A stretch of DNA of 64,000 nucleotides from Lepas anatifera. Its lineage: Eukaryota > Arthropoda > Thecostraca > Lepadidae. The translations under genes were made by a program, and so were the position numbers. The notes beneath the pieces are model-generated. The model had not been told where the DNA came from. It did not search any database and worked only from the letters and a program-made list of their open reading frames with translations. Location of the stretch: NCBI GenBank assembly GCA_034440635.1, contig JAOTON010001526.1:2365001-2429000 (forward strand), given 5' to 3'. How positions within the stretch are numbered: the first letter of the stretch is position 1; each line of letters opens with the position of its first letter. This document shows, piece by piece, positions 30,323-42,150 of the stretch.

Positions 30323-31314
30323 ACCGCCCATGGTTTATCACTGCCGCCCTAATTCATGCTGTTTCTGGCTCATCAATGTCCCTGGCATATTTTGACCCAA
30401 ATACGCGCCGCCCCGACTCATCGCTGCCGCCCCTGGTTCATCACTGCCGCCCCTGGCTGATCACTGCCTCCCCTGGTTCATAACTGCCGCCTAGATTAAT
30501 CATTGCTGCCTTGATTCACGCCGCCCCTGGCTGATCAATGCTGTCCCGTTGTTTTATTAACCCATATATGAGCGGCCTCTGGTTAGACACTTCCTTCTTC
30601 CAATCTTCACTGCCGCCCCCGGCTGATCACTGCCGCCCCTGGTTTATCACTGCCGAGGAGACCAGTCCGACCATGGCCCCGAAAACCCGTCAAACTTAGG
30701 CCTTACTGTCCGCACAGTTTCCGCACAGTTTTTCACAGTTAACACCCTTCCAGAAAGCAAACAGCAGCCCACAATCGTCTAATCGTTATCTGTTTGTCTA
30801 TTGGAGGAATTCTCCGAGCCGAGTAAATGGTAGACTGCTGCTGCCGTGCTTTTACTCTTTTAGTCTCAGCCTGGGGTGAAATTTGTTACCTCTTTGGGTG
30901 TGCAAGCACCCCTAATCACAATGAGAGCACCCCCAATACATGTGTCGCCCCTCGGCACAGCATTTCTGCCCTGATTCATGCCGCTTCCGTCTTACCACTG
31001 TGATCATGCCGCCCCCGGTTCATCACTACCACCCTGGTTTATGCCGCCATGGTTCATCACTGACGCTTCCCACCTATCACTGCCACCCTGATTCTTGCCA
31101 ATCCTAACTTATTACTGCCGCTCTGATTCAAACAGCACCCCGCTCATATCTGCTGCCAATGGCTCACCAGTGCTATCCCCAGCTTATCACTGCCACCCTG
31201 TTTCATGTTGCCCCCAGCTCATCACTATCGCCTCGGCTAATGAATGTCATCCCTGACTTATCACTTCTGCTCTAATTCGTGCCGCCCTAGGGTTCATGAC
31301 TGCCGCTCCTAGCT
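30323..31314. repeat. Minisatellite, TCACTGCCGCCCCTGGTTCA units (part 2)
   Basis: More diverged continuation of the array at 27651-28430, with units of 20-30 bp (CATCACTGCCGCCCCTGG). A unique-looking patch lies at 30650-30950. Confidence 0.75.
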
Positions 31315-31756
31315 CGGGGACGGTGGATTCCATTTTCGGGCGGTTTTACAAGATTTTCGGGAGGGGGCGCCTTCCTTCTCAGGGGAAGGGGGCGCTTCCA
31401 TCCCCGGGGGGCACCTTTGACTCCCTAGGGGCGCCCACTCGGGGGTGGGGGGGTGCCAACATCATTTCCCTGCGCTGAGTCGATAAATTGGGTCTATTTG
31501 CTCTCCATGGGATGACTTTGATGAAAGGGAACACCATTCGTATTTGAAACTGTTTTTATTTTGCACAGACGGCCCTTTCTCTTCAGGTAGGCGGTGTTTA
31601 GGTCTGATGTATTCTTCGCCGGCCGGGGGCGCCGCCCAAATCCGGGGGTGCTTCCCCGGACGAAGCCAAAACCGGGAGTGCAAAAATATACTTTTGCACG
31701 CCCAAATTTTTTTCAGCGTGTGCAATTGCACCCCCTGCCCCCCCCAGTTCCGCCGT
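31315..31756. repeat. MITE-like insert in the minisatellite
   Basis: The left end GGGGACGGTGGATTCCA and the right end, reversed, AGGAACGGCGGAACTGG are similar. Minisatellite flanks it on both sides. The inside has GGGGGCGCC and CCGGGGG repetitions. The target duplication is uncertain. Confidence 0.45.
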
Positions 31757-32180
31757 TCCTGTCCCAGCTTATCTCTTCCGCCCTGATTCGTGCCACCCGT
31801 AGTTTATAACTACTACCTACGGCTCACCATTCCCGTCCCCGGCTTATGCCCTTTGCCTTGGTGTGTGCCACCTCCGGCTAATCAATGCTATTCCCTCCCA
31901 ACTTATCGCTTCCGCCCTGATTTTTGCCGCCCCCTAGTTAATAACTCCCGCCCCCGAGTCTTCATTGCCGCCCTCTCCTTATCACTTCCACTCTGGTTCG
32001 CGCCGCTCCTAGTTCATAGCTATTGGCCCTGGCTCATCACTGCCGCCCTCGACTTATGACTTTGCCTTGTTTCTTGCCGCCCCGGCCAATCACTATCACC
32101 CCCAGCTTATCACTTCCATCCTAATTTGCGTCTTTCTCAGTCCATAACTGCGGCCCTGGGCTCATCACTGCAGCACTGAT
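31757..32180. repeat. Minisatellite (part 3)
   Basis: Diverged units containing CAGCTTATCACTTCCGCCCTGATT. It ends near 32180, after which no array is visible. Confidence 0.7.
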
Positions 32181-32345
32181 GCTTACCTCCCCTGTGCATA
32201 AGGGTAAAATAAAAGGCGTTAGGGCAAAAATAAAGGGCATGCACGGGTACAGAGGATGTGCCATATTTCTTAATATTTACACAACAATACACGCATTGTT
32301 TGGAGCACTATCGGTGTTTTTGCTTTCTTTCCTTGTAGTAATTAA

Positions 32346-32799
32346 AGGGAATGTGGCACCTTTATAACGTGATTTTAACTGAGATAGCCAAGTTGTAATG
32401 CATGCCGGAAAACCCGGTAGTCTATATATCATTTGTCTTGAAACTCAAGCTTTCCGAAGAAAAAAGCTAAAAACTACCTGAAATGTATCCCTCATGTAGG
32501 TACCCTTAGCAGTAGGCCACAGTTGACAGCCTTGTTGGTGTGACGACATATGCTGACGTCACGGTGAGTATCAGCCAATCGAAGCCCTTGAAGCCTGTTG
32601 GATATGATAGTGGCTGCCGGATCATGACATCATCCACAGGCAGATTTTTATTTATTTCCCTAGAGGAGCATTTTAAAATTAAAAATATTGAGCTTATTGT
32701 ACATTTCTCAGAGAAATAATGAACGCTTCCATGATTTTCGGCTAAAAGCATCCCTAATTACAATGAATTTCAGGATTCGACCAAGGTGTCACATTCCCT
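32346..32799 (-). mobile_element. TTAA-type MITE family 2, copy b
   Basis: 454 bp, orientation opposite to copy a, flanked by TTAA at 32342-32345 and 32800-32803. It retains the TGACGTCA palindrome. Confidence 0.82.
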
Positions 32800-32803
32800 T
32801 TAA

Positions 32804-33117
32804 AGGGAATGTGGCACCTTGGTTGAATCCTGAAATTTAGTGTAATTAGAGGAACTTTTAGCCGAAAATCATGGAAGCGTTTATTATTTCTCTGAAAAAT
32901 GTACAATAAGCTTAATGTTTTGATTTTTAAATGCTCCTCTGGGGAACGAAATAAATATCTGCCTGCGGATGGTTATTTAGTGATGATGTAACAATGATGA
33001 TGACCTGACCTGATGATGAGTTTCAAGACAAATGATACAGAGATTACCGGGATTTCCGGCATGCTATACAACTTAGCTATCTCAGTTAAATCACGTTATA
33101 AAGGTACCACATTCCCT
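32804..33117 (+). mobile_element. TTAA-type MITE family 2, copy c (internally deleted)
   Basis: 314 bp, same orientation as copy a but missing about 130 bp internally. It abuts copy b through one shared TTAA (32800-32803) and the next MITE through another (33118-33121). Confidence 0.8.
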
Positions 33118-33742
33118 TTAAAGGGAGATACGCAAAAAATTATTATTGTGGTTTCTTGCTATTTGAAAAAATCCTGATAACGAAACTATCAATTATTTTT
33201 GTATCTTCGGCAAAATTTTGGGAGGCCACTCACTTATTATCGAAATAGGTTAACAGTTTCAATAAAATGTCCATCACTTACCCATGCCTATACCCATCAC
33301 TTACTTTTCGAAAACTATTAAAGTTGAAAAATAATGTTTTTTTAATCATATAAATGTTTGCCCTCCTGTATTTGTATTTGAATTAATTTTAAAATATTTC
33401 AAAAACTACAAAATGAATTAGTTTGCCCAAAAACGGAAAAAAACATAATTACTCAAATCTTCAGCGGTTTCGTACCTCGGGTCTTAGCCATTTTCTGCTT
33501 CCGCCCCAGGATGACAAAAGTTTTGCGTCAGAAAGGTCACGTGACCCCGGTTTGAGAATTCCTAGGCTTCTGATTGGTTAATTGTGATTTCTTTTATGCC
33601 CTATATTTCTGTTTCAAAAGAGTTTTGGAATCTTGTTTTTCTAAATCAATTTTTTCTGGAGTAGTCCAACGTTCTACATCACTGTTTAGGATAGATATGA
33701 CCTAATTCTTAGAGAAATTGATAGCCTTAGCCATGTGGACGT

Positions 33743-33841
33743 TGTGTGGGTTTCGTTTGACGCCACTAGGTCGGCTGCATCGGTTGTCTGGCGCCACCCT
33801 ATCAGGGGCCGGCTGGCGCGTGACGTCACGCTAGAGCCGTG
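33743..33841 (+). repeat. 5' LTR remnant of Ty3/gypsy element
   Basis: 99 bp identical by eye to the first 99 bp of the 3' LTR (starts TGTGTGGGTTTCG). It then switches abruptly to internal sequence: the rest of the LTR, the primer-binding site, gag and protease are deleted. It is preceded by the target duplication GACGT (33738-33742). Confidence 0.9.
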
Positions 33842-33864
33842 ACGCTCCCACTGCGCCTCCAACG

Positions 33865-36800
33865 ATGCCTCCAGCGGGCGCTTCAGCATGCGCTCCCGCC
33901 GGGACCTCAGAAGATCTCCCAGTGCGCACCCGTGCTGCGCCGCCAGCCGCCAGCCCAGTGCGCGCTTCCACAGCACTGCCAGCAGCCGCTTCAACATGCA
34001 CTTCGACAGCGCCTTCAGCAACGGCTTTCGCCAGTACTGCTACTGCACATGGACTTCCCACACCGGCTGTTACATCGCCTACAGCAACACCACTGAACCC
34101 AGAGAGAGAGGCCATCTTCTCTGAGTTCGCCGACGTGTTCGACGGCGTCGTCAAGGTCATGCCTGGGGAAGAATTTAAGATTCAGATTCGCCCAGAATCC
34201 ACCCCGTACGCCGTCACCGCCCCTCGTCGGATCCCCTTCGCTCTACGCGAGCCTCTCCTTGAAGAGCTGAAGAAGCTGGAAGATAATGACATCATCACAC
34301 CAGTCACTGAGGTTACTGACTGGTGCGCTCCCATCGTGGTCACGCGGAAGAAGAACGGAGAAGGCGTCCGTCTCTGCGTGGACCTCTCGAAGCTGAACGA
34401 CTCCGTCTTACGAGAGCGGTACCAGTCCAACACACCTCTGGAGTGTGTCAACTCCATCGTGTCGGAGGAAGCCAAGTACTTTGGCGTCTTCGACGCGCTG
34501 AAGGGATATCACCAGTGCCCCCTGGACTTCAAGAGTCAACGTCTCACTACCTTCATCAGTCCCTTCGGCCGCTACATGTACAAGCGCGCCCCCTACGGCG
34601 TGTCGTCAATCAGTGAGCACTACAACCGCCGCATGGACCAGTGCTTCCATGACCTTCCGGGAATTCAGCGTCTGGTTGACGATGTGATCGTCTACGGCAG
34701 GACGAGGGAAGAGTTCCTGAGCCGGGCCCGTCAGTTCCTTCAACGCTGCCGAGAACAGGGTGTCTCTTTGAACCCGAAGAAGGTGCAGTTCATGCAGCCG
34801 TCAGTTCAGTTCGCCGGCTTCGTAGTCTCATCGAACGGGTACAAGCCGGACCCGAAGCTCACTGACGCCATCAGACAGTACCCTGCACCGACAGACATCA
34901 GTGGTCTGCGTGGCTTCTTCGGCCTGGTGAACCAGATCGCGCCTTTCTCTGAGGCCGTCGCTAGTCACCTGCAGCCCCTGCGGCCTCTCCTCAGCGTCAA
35001 GCGCGAGTTCTGCTGGAACGAGACTCATCAGGAGGCCTTCCTGAAGGCAAGGGAGGCACTGTCCTCAGTACAGACGCTTGCCTTCTACGACCCCGGTCTG
35101 CCAACACGCCTCTCAACCGACGCCAGTCGCCTTCACGGCCTCGGATTCCTGCTGGAGCAGAAGCAGGACGACGACGCGTGGAGACTCGTGCAGGCCGGCT
35201 CCCGCTTTATCACGGACACGGAATCCCGTTACGCCGCCGTGGAGTTGGAACTCACCGCAGTTGCGTGGGCGTTCTTCAAGTGCCGCCTGTTCCTCTCAGG
35301 CCTGGCCCACTTTGACCTGTTCGTCGATCACCAGCCTCTCGTGCCCATCCTCAACTCGAAGATGCTGGACGAGCTGGAGAACCCTCGCCTGCAGCGCTTG
35401 AAGTTCAAGCTGGGTGAGCTTGGCGCATTTACCGCGCACTGGTGTAAGGGCGCACAGCACGTCGCTGCCGACGCCCTCTCTCGGAGTCCCGTCGCCGTCG
35501 CGGGGGAGGATGACGAGGTGGACGCACCAGACATGGAGGACTTCTCTCCAACATCGATACTGGCAGTCGTCGCTGACGACGATCTGCACATCGACAAAGT
35601 CCGTGCAGCCGCAAAAGAAGACAGCACCTATCAGCTTCTTCGTGACGTCATCATCTCCAGCTTTCCCAGCCGGAAAGCTGACCTACCTGCTGAGCTGAGA
35701 CCATACTGGAACGTCCACGTGCACCTTACTGTCGACGACGACCTCATCGTATACGGGCGTCGCCTCGTGGTACCAGCCGCGCTGAGGAAACAAGTCCTTC
35801 AGCAGCTTCACAGCAGTCATCTCGGCAAAGAGAAGACTAAGCAACGAGCTCGCCAAGTCGTGTACTGGCCGGGCATCGACAATGACATCGAAAACGTTGT
35901 GCGACGATGCACACCCTGCCAACGAGACCTGCCGTCTCTGCCTCAGGAGACGTTGCTTCACCGACCCGCCCCGTCCAGGCCTTTCGAGGAAGTTTCTATG
36001 GACTTCGGAGACTATGGAGGCCACAAGTTTCTCATCTCGGTCGACCACTGCTCAGGTTGGCAGTGCGTCACCGACATGGGACGACATGCAACCGCCAGAG
36101 AGATTGTAAAGAGCGTCCGCGACCTCTTCTGCATGGCTGGCGTCTTCAGCACAGTGTGGACGGACGGCGGATCTCAGTTCACGTCAAAAGAGTTCCAGGA
36201 CTTCCTGCGAAGATGGGGAGTCAGGCACTGCACCTCATCGCCAGAATATCCTCAGTCAAACGGAAGAGCTGAGGCAGCAGTGAAGTCCACCAAAAGCTCA
36301 TCCGCCGCTGCTGGAATCCTCAGAGCAGACAGCTGGACCAAGAGCTCTGGGTACAGGGTATCCTGCAACATCGCAACACTCCAGGTCCCAGTGGTCGCAG
36401 CCCTGCCGAGATCCTCTACGGCCGGCCTGTGAGGGACCTCGTACCAGCTCACAGGCGCAACTTTGCAGCAGAGTGGCAGACGTCCGCTGACGCAGCAGAC
36501 GCTGCTGCCGCCCGCCGCCAGGAGCGTACAGAAGCTCACTACAACTCCCGCGCCACTGACCTACCAGTCCTGCAAGTCGGTACCAGGGTCGCTGTACAAG
36601 ACCAAGCCACCAAGCGCTGGAATCGTTTCGGCGAAATAGTGGACGTCAGCAGAAATCGTCGCTATTTCATCAAGATGCCCAGCGGCCGCGTCCTCAGCCG
36701 CAACCGCCGACACCTACGTAGGCGTTTCGGTCACGCCGCTCCAGACGACCTTCTGGCACCAGAGCGCGGCATCAGGCTGCCGTGCCTGACGCCTCCGATG

Positions 36801-37010
36801 CGCCCTGTGTGGAAACCCGATGCAGCGCCAACTGACGTTAGCACCGGAGCGACATCTAGTGCCTCCCAGACGTCCCCCACTCCGGTGATACCGGCTGGAC
36901 CCGCCACTTCCCCGGGTGCGGCCGGCAACGCAGCGTCGCCCGTCACAACGGGACCGCGCCGATCACAGCGCACGCGGAGGCGACCCGATCGCTTCATCGA
37001 GTGCATGTGA
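33865..37010 (+). pseudogene. pol: Ty3/gypsy pol: RT, RNase H, integrase, one frameshift
   Basis: The frame opens with an Ala/Pro/Thr-rich linker (about 75 residues). A gypsy-type reverse transcriptase follows: LCVDLSKLN near residue 171, FGVFDALKGYHQ, then LVDD near 269 in place of the usual YVDD. RNase H comes next (STDAS near 417, DALSRSP near 535). The integrase has an HHCC zinc finger ending CTPCQ (648-686) and a DD35E core (D near 713, WTDGGSQFTS near 765, the Glu in GRAEAAVK near 804). A one-base loss around 36290-36300 moves the C-terminus into another frame that ends at 37010 and carries a chromodomain-less basic tail. Without protease, gag or a complete 5' LTR it is a deletion derivative. 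GC content is much higher than in the flanks. Confidence 0.93.
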
Positions 37011-37111
37011 AACTGTGCGGGCGATCCAAGTGTTTACGGACTTGCGTGGCCGTACGTGTTCGGGATATGTTGTGTTCGCATGTAACCCGCTTTTGCGAAC
37101 ATGAGGGGGCG

Positions 37112-37334
37112 TGTGTGGGTTTCGTTTGACGCCACTAGGTCGGCTGCATCGGTTGTCTGGCGCCACCCTATCAGGGGCCGGCTGGCGCGTGACGTCACGC
37201 TAGAGCCGTGTCTTGACCCGCCTCACGGGTCAGGCGAGCAGTGAGTGTGTGCGCGTGTCTCCGGCCGGCTGCTACCTCCACCGCAATAAACCGCACATAC
37301 GGAATTCAGGTGTCTCCCTGATGGGACCAGAACA
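37112..37334 (+). repeat. 3' LTR of Ty3/gypsy element
   Basis: 223 bp, starting TG and ending CA (TGTGTGGG to CCAGAACA). It is preceded by a purine-rich tract (GAGGGGG) and contains AATAAA at 37285-37290. The following GACGT (37335-37339) repeats the 5-bp target duplication at 33738-33742. Confidence 0.92.
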
Positions 37335-37598
37335 GACGTCATATACATTGATATGAGGTGTACCGGTAAAGTCGTCTAGAAATGTTGACTTTGGGAGCAA
37401 TTTTAAGGCATTTGCAGGCTGAATTCGCAAAAATGAGAATAGGGCTTCTGAAACAACTTTTTGTAACCTTTTGATATAGCCAATAAAAATTGTTCGCGTA
37501 TCTCCCTTAAGTCCTTTGCTTTCATTTCAATCTCCATCCCCTCTTCCATACTGAAGGTAAAATTTAACCCCACAAAACTGATAGACTTCAATCGTCAA

Positions 37599-39938
37599 CA
37601 GGGGCGAAGAGGTCAGCGAGGAGGTCACGTACCCCCTCCCCCCTCATCGGTGCTATTGCCCTACGCTGTCGAACCTAGATGAAATTAGATCACATTTAGC
37701 GATTAAAACTATTGTTTTATAATTAAGTACCTTTTTGGTCAGCTAGGGTATTCTGTCGCCTTTCCAAACACCCCGGAACTTATGGGTACGTAATCCATAA
37801 CCAGCTAATGCCTCATCGTCGCCAATAATCGTACCGGCGGAGCTAGTCTGGTACCCCTTGAGCTCATCTGGTGCCCACTGAGCTGGTCTTGGCCACTTGA
37901 GCTGATCACGTGCCTTCTAAGCTGATCTGGAGTCCGTTGAGTCAATCTGGTGCCCCTTGAGCAAATAATGGTGCCCCTTGAACCTAGCTAATGCGCTCTG
38001 AGTTAGTCTGATACCTCTGAGCTCGCCTGGTGCCCTATTAGCTGTTTTAGTGCCCCTTGAGCTGATCTGAGCCCCTTGAGCTGATCACATGCCTCGCAGA
38101 GTTAATCTACTTTCCCCTGAGCCAATATGGTGCCTCTTGTGCTGATCAGGTGCCCCCTGAGCTGGTTATTGATGTCTCCTAAGATGATCTGGTGCCCCTG
38201 AGCTGGTCTGGTGCACCCTGCGCTGATCTTGTGTTCTCTGAGCTGATCTATGCCCCTGCTTTGGTCTGGGGGGCTAGGAGCTGATCTGGGCTCCCGGGCT
38301 GATCAATCTGGTTCTCCCTGAGCAGATATGTTTCTCCTTGAGCTAAGCTAATGCCCCTGAGTCGATCTGGTGCCTTCTGAGCCAACATTTTCCCTCCTGA
38401 GCCCATCTAATGCCCTCTGAGCTCGCCTAGTGCCCCTGAGCTAGTTTCATGCCCCCTGAGCCAATCTGGTGCCTTTCAAGCTGATCTGCCTCCTGAGTTG
38501 ATTAATTAATTTTCTAAGCAGCTCTGGGGCCTTGAGCTGAGTTGTGCCCACTGAGGCTGATGAAGGCCTCTGAGCTGGTATGGGGCTCCTGGGCTGATTA
38601 AATGCCTCCTGACTTGATATAGTACCTCCAGGTGGATCTGTGCCCCGAGCTGATCGGGGACCACTGAGCTGATCCCTTGCACTCTCTCTGAGCTGATATG
38701 GTGCTCCCTGAGCTGATCTAGACCCCTGCTCTGGTCTGGGGACTAGGAGTTTATCTGGGCCCCGAGCTGATCGATCTGGTCCCCCTGAGCTAATATGATG
38801 CAAGGCCCTATGAGCCTATCTGCAGCCCATTGAGCTAGTCTGATGACCCCCCCATCTTTGGAGCCACTGAGCTAGTCTAGTCCTGGGCCGAGCATGAGCT
38901 GCTCTGAGGGGCTCTGATCCACACCAGGGGCCCCTGAGCTGGTCTTGAATAGACAGAGAATAAGAACACAAGGCCAACTCCCATCACCTCGGGCGTCACG
39001 GGGCTAGTCTAATCCCAGGGGCACAACTGGGGGAATGAGGGGCAACTGCTCTGGAGGACTCTGATCCACACTAGGGGGCCCCTAAGCTGGTCTTGAATAG
39101 ATGGGGAATAAGGACACAGTGCAAACTCCCCTTGTAAAATGGAGCTAACGAGGAATAGACTTGTGATGCCTAGGCACCCCGGGTTATATAAATTGCTTAT
39201 TATACTGGTGGATTCTGGGGAGGGGTGGTAAAAAGGCCTGTGCCCCTGAGCTCAGAGCATAGTCCCCTGAACCAGGATTTCTACTAATTAATTTCAATGA
39301 ATGAAGAACTAGTTTTTCACAATATTCAGCCCTGTCACATCATCCCCATCCAAACAACCAACCTGTTTACTTTTTCTTTACTTCAACTGGGACCGATGCT
39401 TGAAAATATGGAACTTTCAAACTCGTTAAAAAGATATCTCCCAAATTATTCCGGCAACAAAAATTGTATTCGTCCAATGTCACTATGCTACACCTCCTCC
39501 CACGGTCATTGTGGGAGCCGGGGAACTCTGCGTTTAACCAGGGCGCACTCGTCACGACAAAACCAACGGGCATAACAAATGAATTTTCGACTCTAATATG
39601 TCTTATCTTGCACATAGTGACAGATACCACAGATTCCGCTGATTTCTTTGATGTCAAGTACTTGCATGAGTTGGCTGATTTGTCCGTAAATCTATCCCAG
39701 AAAGTCGTTTTCTGGCTATTTTCATGAGATTTCGGTGACACTTTTTTCTGGTTTAAATTCAGTCTTCCTTCTCCGTCAATGCTTGATTTGCATTTTTCTT
39801 GGACCAAAGGTACGCAAAAGTTGATATGAACTAAGATATAGTAAGTTTTTTATGTAACGTTAAAAGTACCCTTTCTCTCCCGGGGTGCCCCTCAAAGGTG
39901 GTGTGCTCTCCCATGCCAAAGCTCTGGCTGCGCCCCTG
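37599..39938. mobile_element. hAT-like element with internal minisatellite
   Basis: The left end CAGGGGCGAAGAGG and the right end, reversed, CAGGGGCGCAGCCAGAG are similar. The flanks ATCGTCAA and ATCGTGGA agree at 6 of 8 positions. After a ~230-bp leader (CCTACGC, TTTAGCGATT, GTCGCCAATAATCGTAC), the interior is a minisatellite of GAGCTGATCTGGTGCCCCCT units (37830-39000). No transposase ORF. The leader and unit are the same as in the satellite at 61748-64000. Confidence 0.72.
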
Positions 39939-39946
39939 ATCGTGGA

Positions 39947-40589
39947 GAGATTTAAAGCTCAGATTGGATTATTTTAAGACGTGTATGTAGCTTTGGGATG
40001 TCGCCTAAAAAGCAAACACGTTTGGCAAAAGCTGTAAATACCTGCCCAACATTAAAATAGAATGTTCTCTGTGCTATAAAAGGCGCAAAAAACGATGAAT
40101 AACAGATTTGGTGTAATGAAGGGGTGCCGCCCCCCAATGCCGCCGCCCCCATGGGGTGCCGCCCCCACTGGCTGAGCACCCCCAAAGATTTTGGGAAAAT
40201 TACACCCCTGAAAACCACCATGCCATAAACAATCAACACAACACTACAACTAATACGAAATCACGAGTACGAAAAGTGAAACGGTTATTGGCACAATAGC
40301 GTCAGCTTTGTCGACAAAAAGAACGCAGAAGTGTTCAGCTTGCAGTACGTGGCGGTGACGTCATGGGCTCATGGGCGGAGCTGAATAGGTCCCTGACGTC
40401 ACTGCGACCGAGTACGACGCAAGTTGCCTTGAACAAAGCCCTGGTATTCAGAGGCAGATCTAGGCGAAAAATTTGGGGGCAATCCAGATCCATAGGCGGA
40501 TGCAGGATTGTCGATCGTAGGCACATTGTCAGGGGGCGCCACTTTAAGGCACAAACCCCTTTCAAGTAGGCGTCAAGACCTATCGCAGG
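39947..40589. other. Intergenic with a GCCGCCCCC-rich patch
   Basis: Short repeats of GGGGTGCCGCCCCC lie at 40120-40170. A CATAGGCGGATGCAGG element end lies at 40490. No gene recognised. Confidence 0.4.
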
Positions 40590-41815
40590 GGCGATGGAAG
40601 TCATACTCTGGGAGGGGGAGGTGGGAATTGACATTTTAGGGGAATACTGTCGACTCTTTTGGGAATGCCGAGGGTCGATCCGGGAGGGGAAACGGGAAAT
40701 TTCCCCGCTTTTCCTTTCCCTTTGATCCGCCTTTGAGCAGGGAAAATCATGATAAGTGTTGTTTTTCCGCAATCTTCTGAAATTACGTGAAATTCACCAA
40801 ATTGGATGGACGACATGACCGGACTGTTCCACCCCCTCCCTTTATCCGCCCCTGCAGATAATAGTCATAAAATGATAAAAGAGATAGCGGCCCAATTTCG
40901 TTTGGAGGGGCGTTCTCTTGATTCTCGATAGTTCCACGACTTGCCTCTTCCCTCCCCCTTCCCTTTCAACGCTCATGGACCTATGTCCATAGGGCAGTAT
41001 ACAGGATAATAAAATCCCTATACACTTTATTAGAACTAACTAGCTCTTTCCCGCATTTGGCTAGCAAACCCTGTGTAACTTGTATAGGACTAGCAAATCC
41101 TATGCACCTTGGTCCCATGCGATGAATCCTATGCGACTTGCATAGGACTACCAAATCCTATGCACCTTAATTCTATCCCAGAGGCGCTGGAACTCGCACG
41201 CTGAGAAAGGGGATCGAGGTGCGAATTGACATTTCGGGGGCTGCCATCGATCATTCCGGGGGGTGCTGAGGGCCGATTGAGGAGGAAGATGGCAAATTTC
41301 CTACTTTTCCCTTTCCCTGGCTACGCCTATGACCAGGGTAAAAATCATGAAAGGTGTAATTTTTCTAACATCGATATCTGCTGCAACTATTGTGAAATTT
41401 CACCGGTATGTAAGGAAGACATGACAGGATTGCCCCTCCACTGCATCCGCCCCTGCAGGTGATAGTGGTAAAATGCAAAGAAACATAATCATCTGTTATT
41501 ATAAATTGGGCCTTTAAAGGCCCAATTTTCATTGGAGGGGGCATTCTTGATTTTCGATCGTTCCACGACTCCCCCTCCTCCCCCTCCACTTTCAATGCCC
41601 ATGGGCTTAAGCACATCAGTACATGATTATAAAATCCTTATCACCTTGCTTAACCCCTAACCCCTTCCCCTCCCCTTGCATTAACTAACCCCTTCCCCTT
41701 GCATTTGGCTAGCAAATCCTATGTCACTTGCACAGGACTAGCAAATCCTATGCACCTTGGTCCCATACGATGAATCCTATGCGACTCTAGTCCTATGCGA
41801 TTTGGATTCGTATAG
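40590..41815. repeat. Direct tandem duplication, ~600-bp unit
   Basis: Two diverged copies (about 40590-41176 and 41177-41815). Each has GAATTGACATTT near its start, GATCCGCC/CATCCGCCCCTGCAG in the middle, then GGAGGGGC with TTCCACGACT. The copies end with GCATTTGGCTAGCAAA and GGACTAGCAAATCCTATGC. Confidence 0.75.
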
Positions 41816-41844
41816 GAATCCTATACAATCCTATACGATTCTGA

Positions 41845-41872
41845 AAATCCTATAGGACTTTTTGACTAGGGG
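41845..41872. repeat. CATAGGATTC repeat end, inverted
   Basis: CCTATAGGACTTTTTGACTA is the inverse of the sequence starting the repeat at 12411, so both probably mark the terminus of one repeat family. Confidence 0.55.
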
Positions 41873-41878
41873 GGGGGG

Positions 41879-42150
41879 CATAGGCGGATCCAGGATTGCC
41901 CGATCGGGGGCACCTTCCCGAGGGGCGCCATCCGATACGGGGATACCACTTTTGACCAGCAAAACCTATCAGTTGGGCGCAAAATCCTATCGGTGGGCGC
42001 CGATTTTCGCATCCTGGAGGGGGGGGTAAATGACATTTCAGGGGGCGCCATCGACCTTTTAAGGGGAGGGGGCGCCATGACCATTTCAGGGGGCGCTGAG
42101 GGTCGATTATGGGGGTAAGTTCCCCCTTGCCCCCCTGGATCCGTCTATGG
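41879..42150. mobile_element. MITE with CATAGGCGGATCCAGG ends
   Basis: Inverted ends CATAGGCGGATCCAGG and the inverse of CATAGACGGATCCAGG. The interior is rich in GGGGGCGCC. Same family as 54790-55036 and 56236-56508; the target duplication is obscured by a G-run. Confidence 0.7.

Larger units (their letters stand above)
33122..37506. mobile_element. TTAA-type MITE family 1, copy b, split by a Ty3 element
   Basis: Homologous to 6114-6878, with left end AGGGAGATACGC and right end GCGTATCTCCC followed by TTAA (one T lost). A Ty3/gypsy element at 33743-37334 interrupts it. Confidence 0.85.

Noticed and set aside
26517..32180. CRISPR-like regular repetition
   Set aside because: Units are adjacent degenerate minisatellite copies without unique spacers, in a eukaryotic context.
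33831..34160. 109-codon minus-strand Ala/Val-rich frame
   Set aside because: Antisense of the Ala/Pro-rich linker of the Ty3 pol frame.
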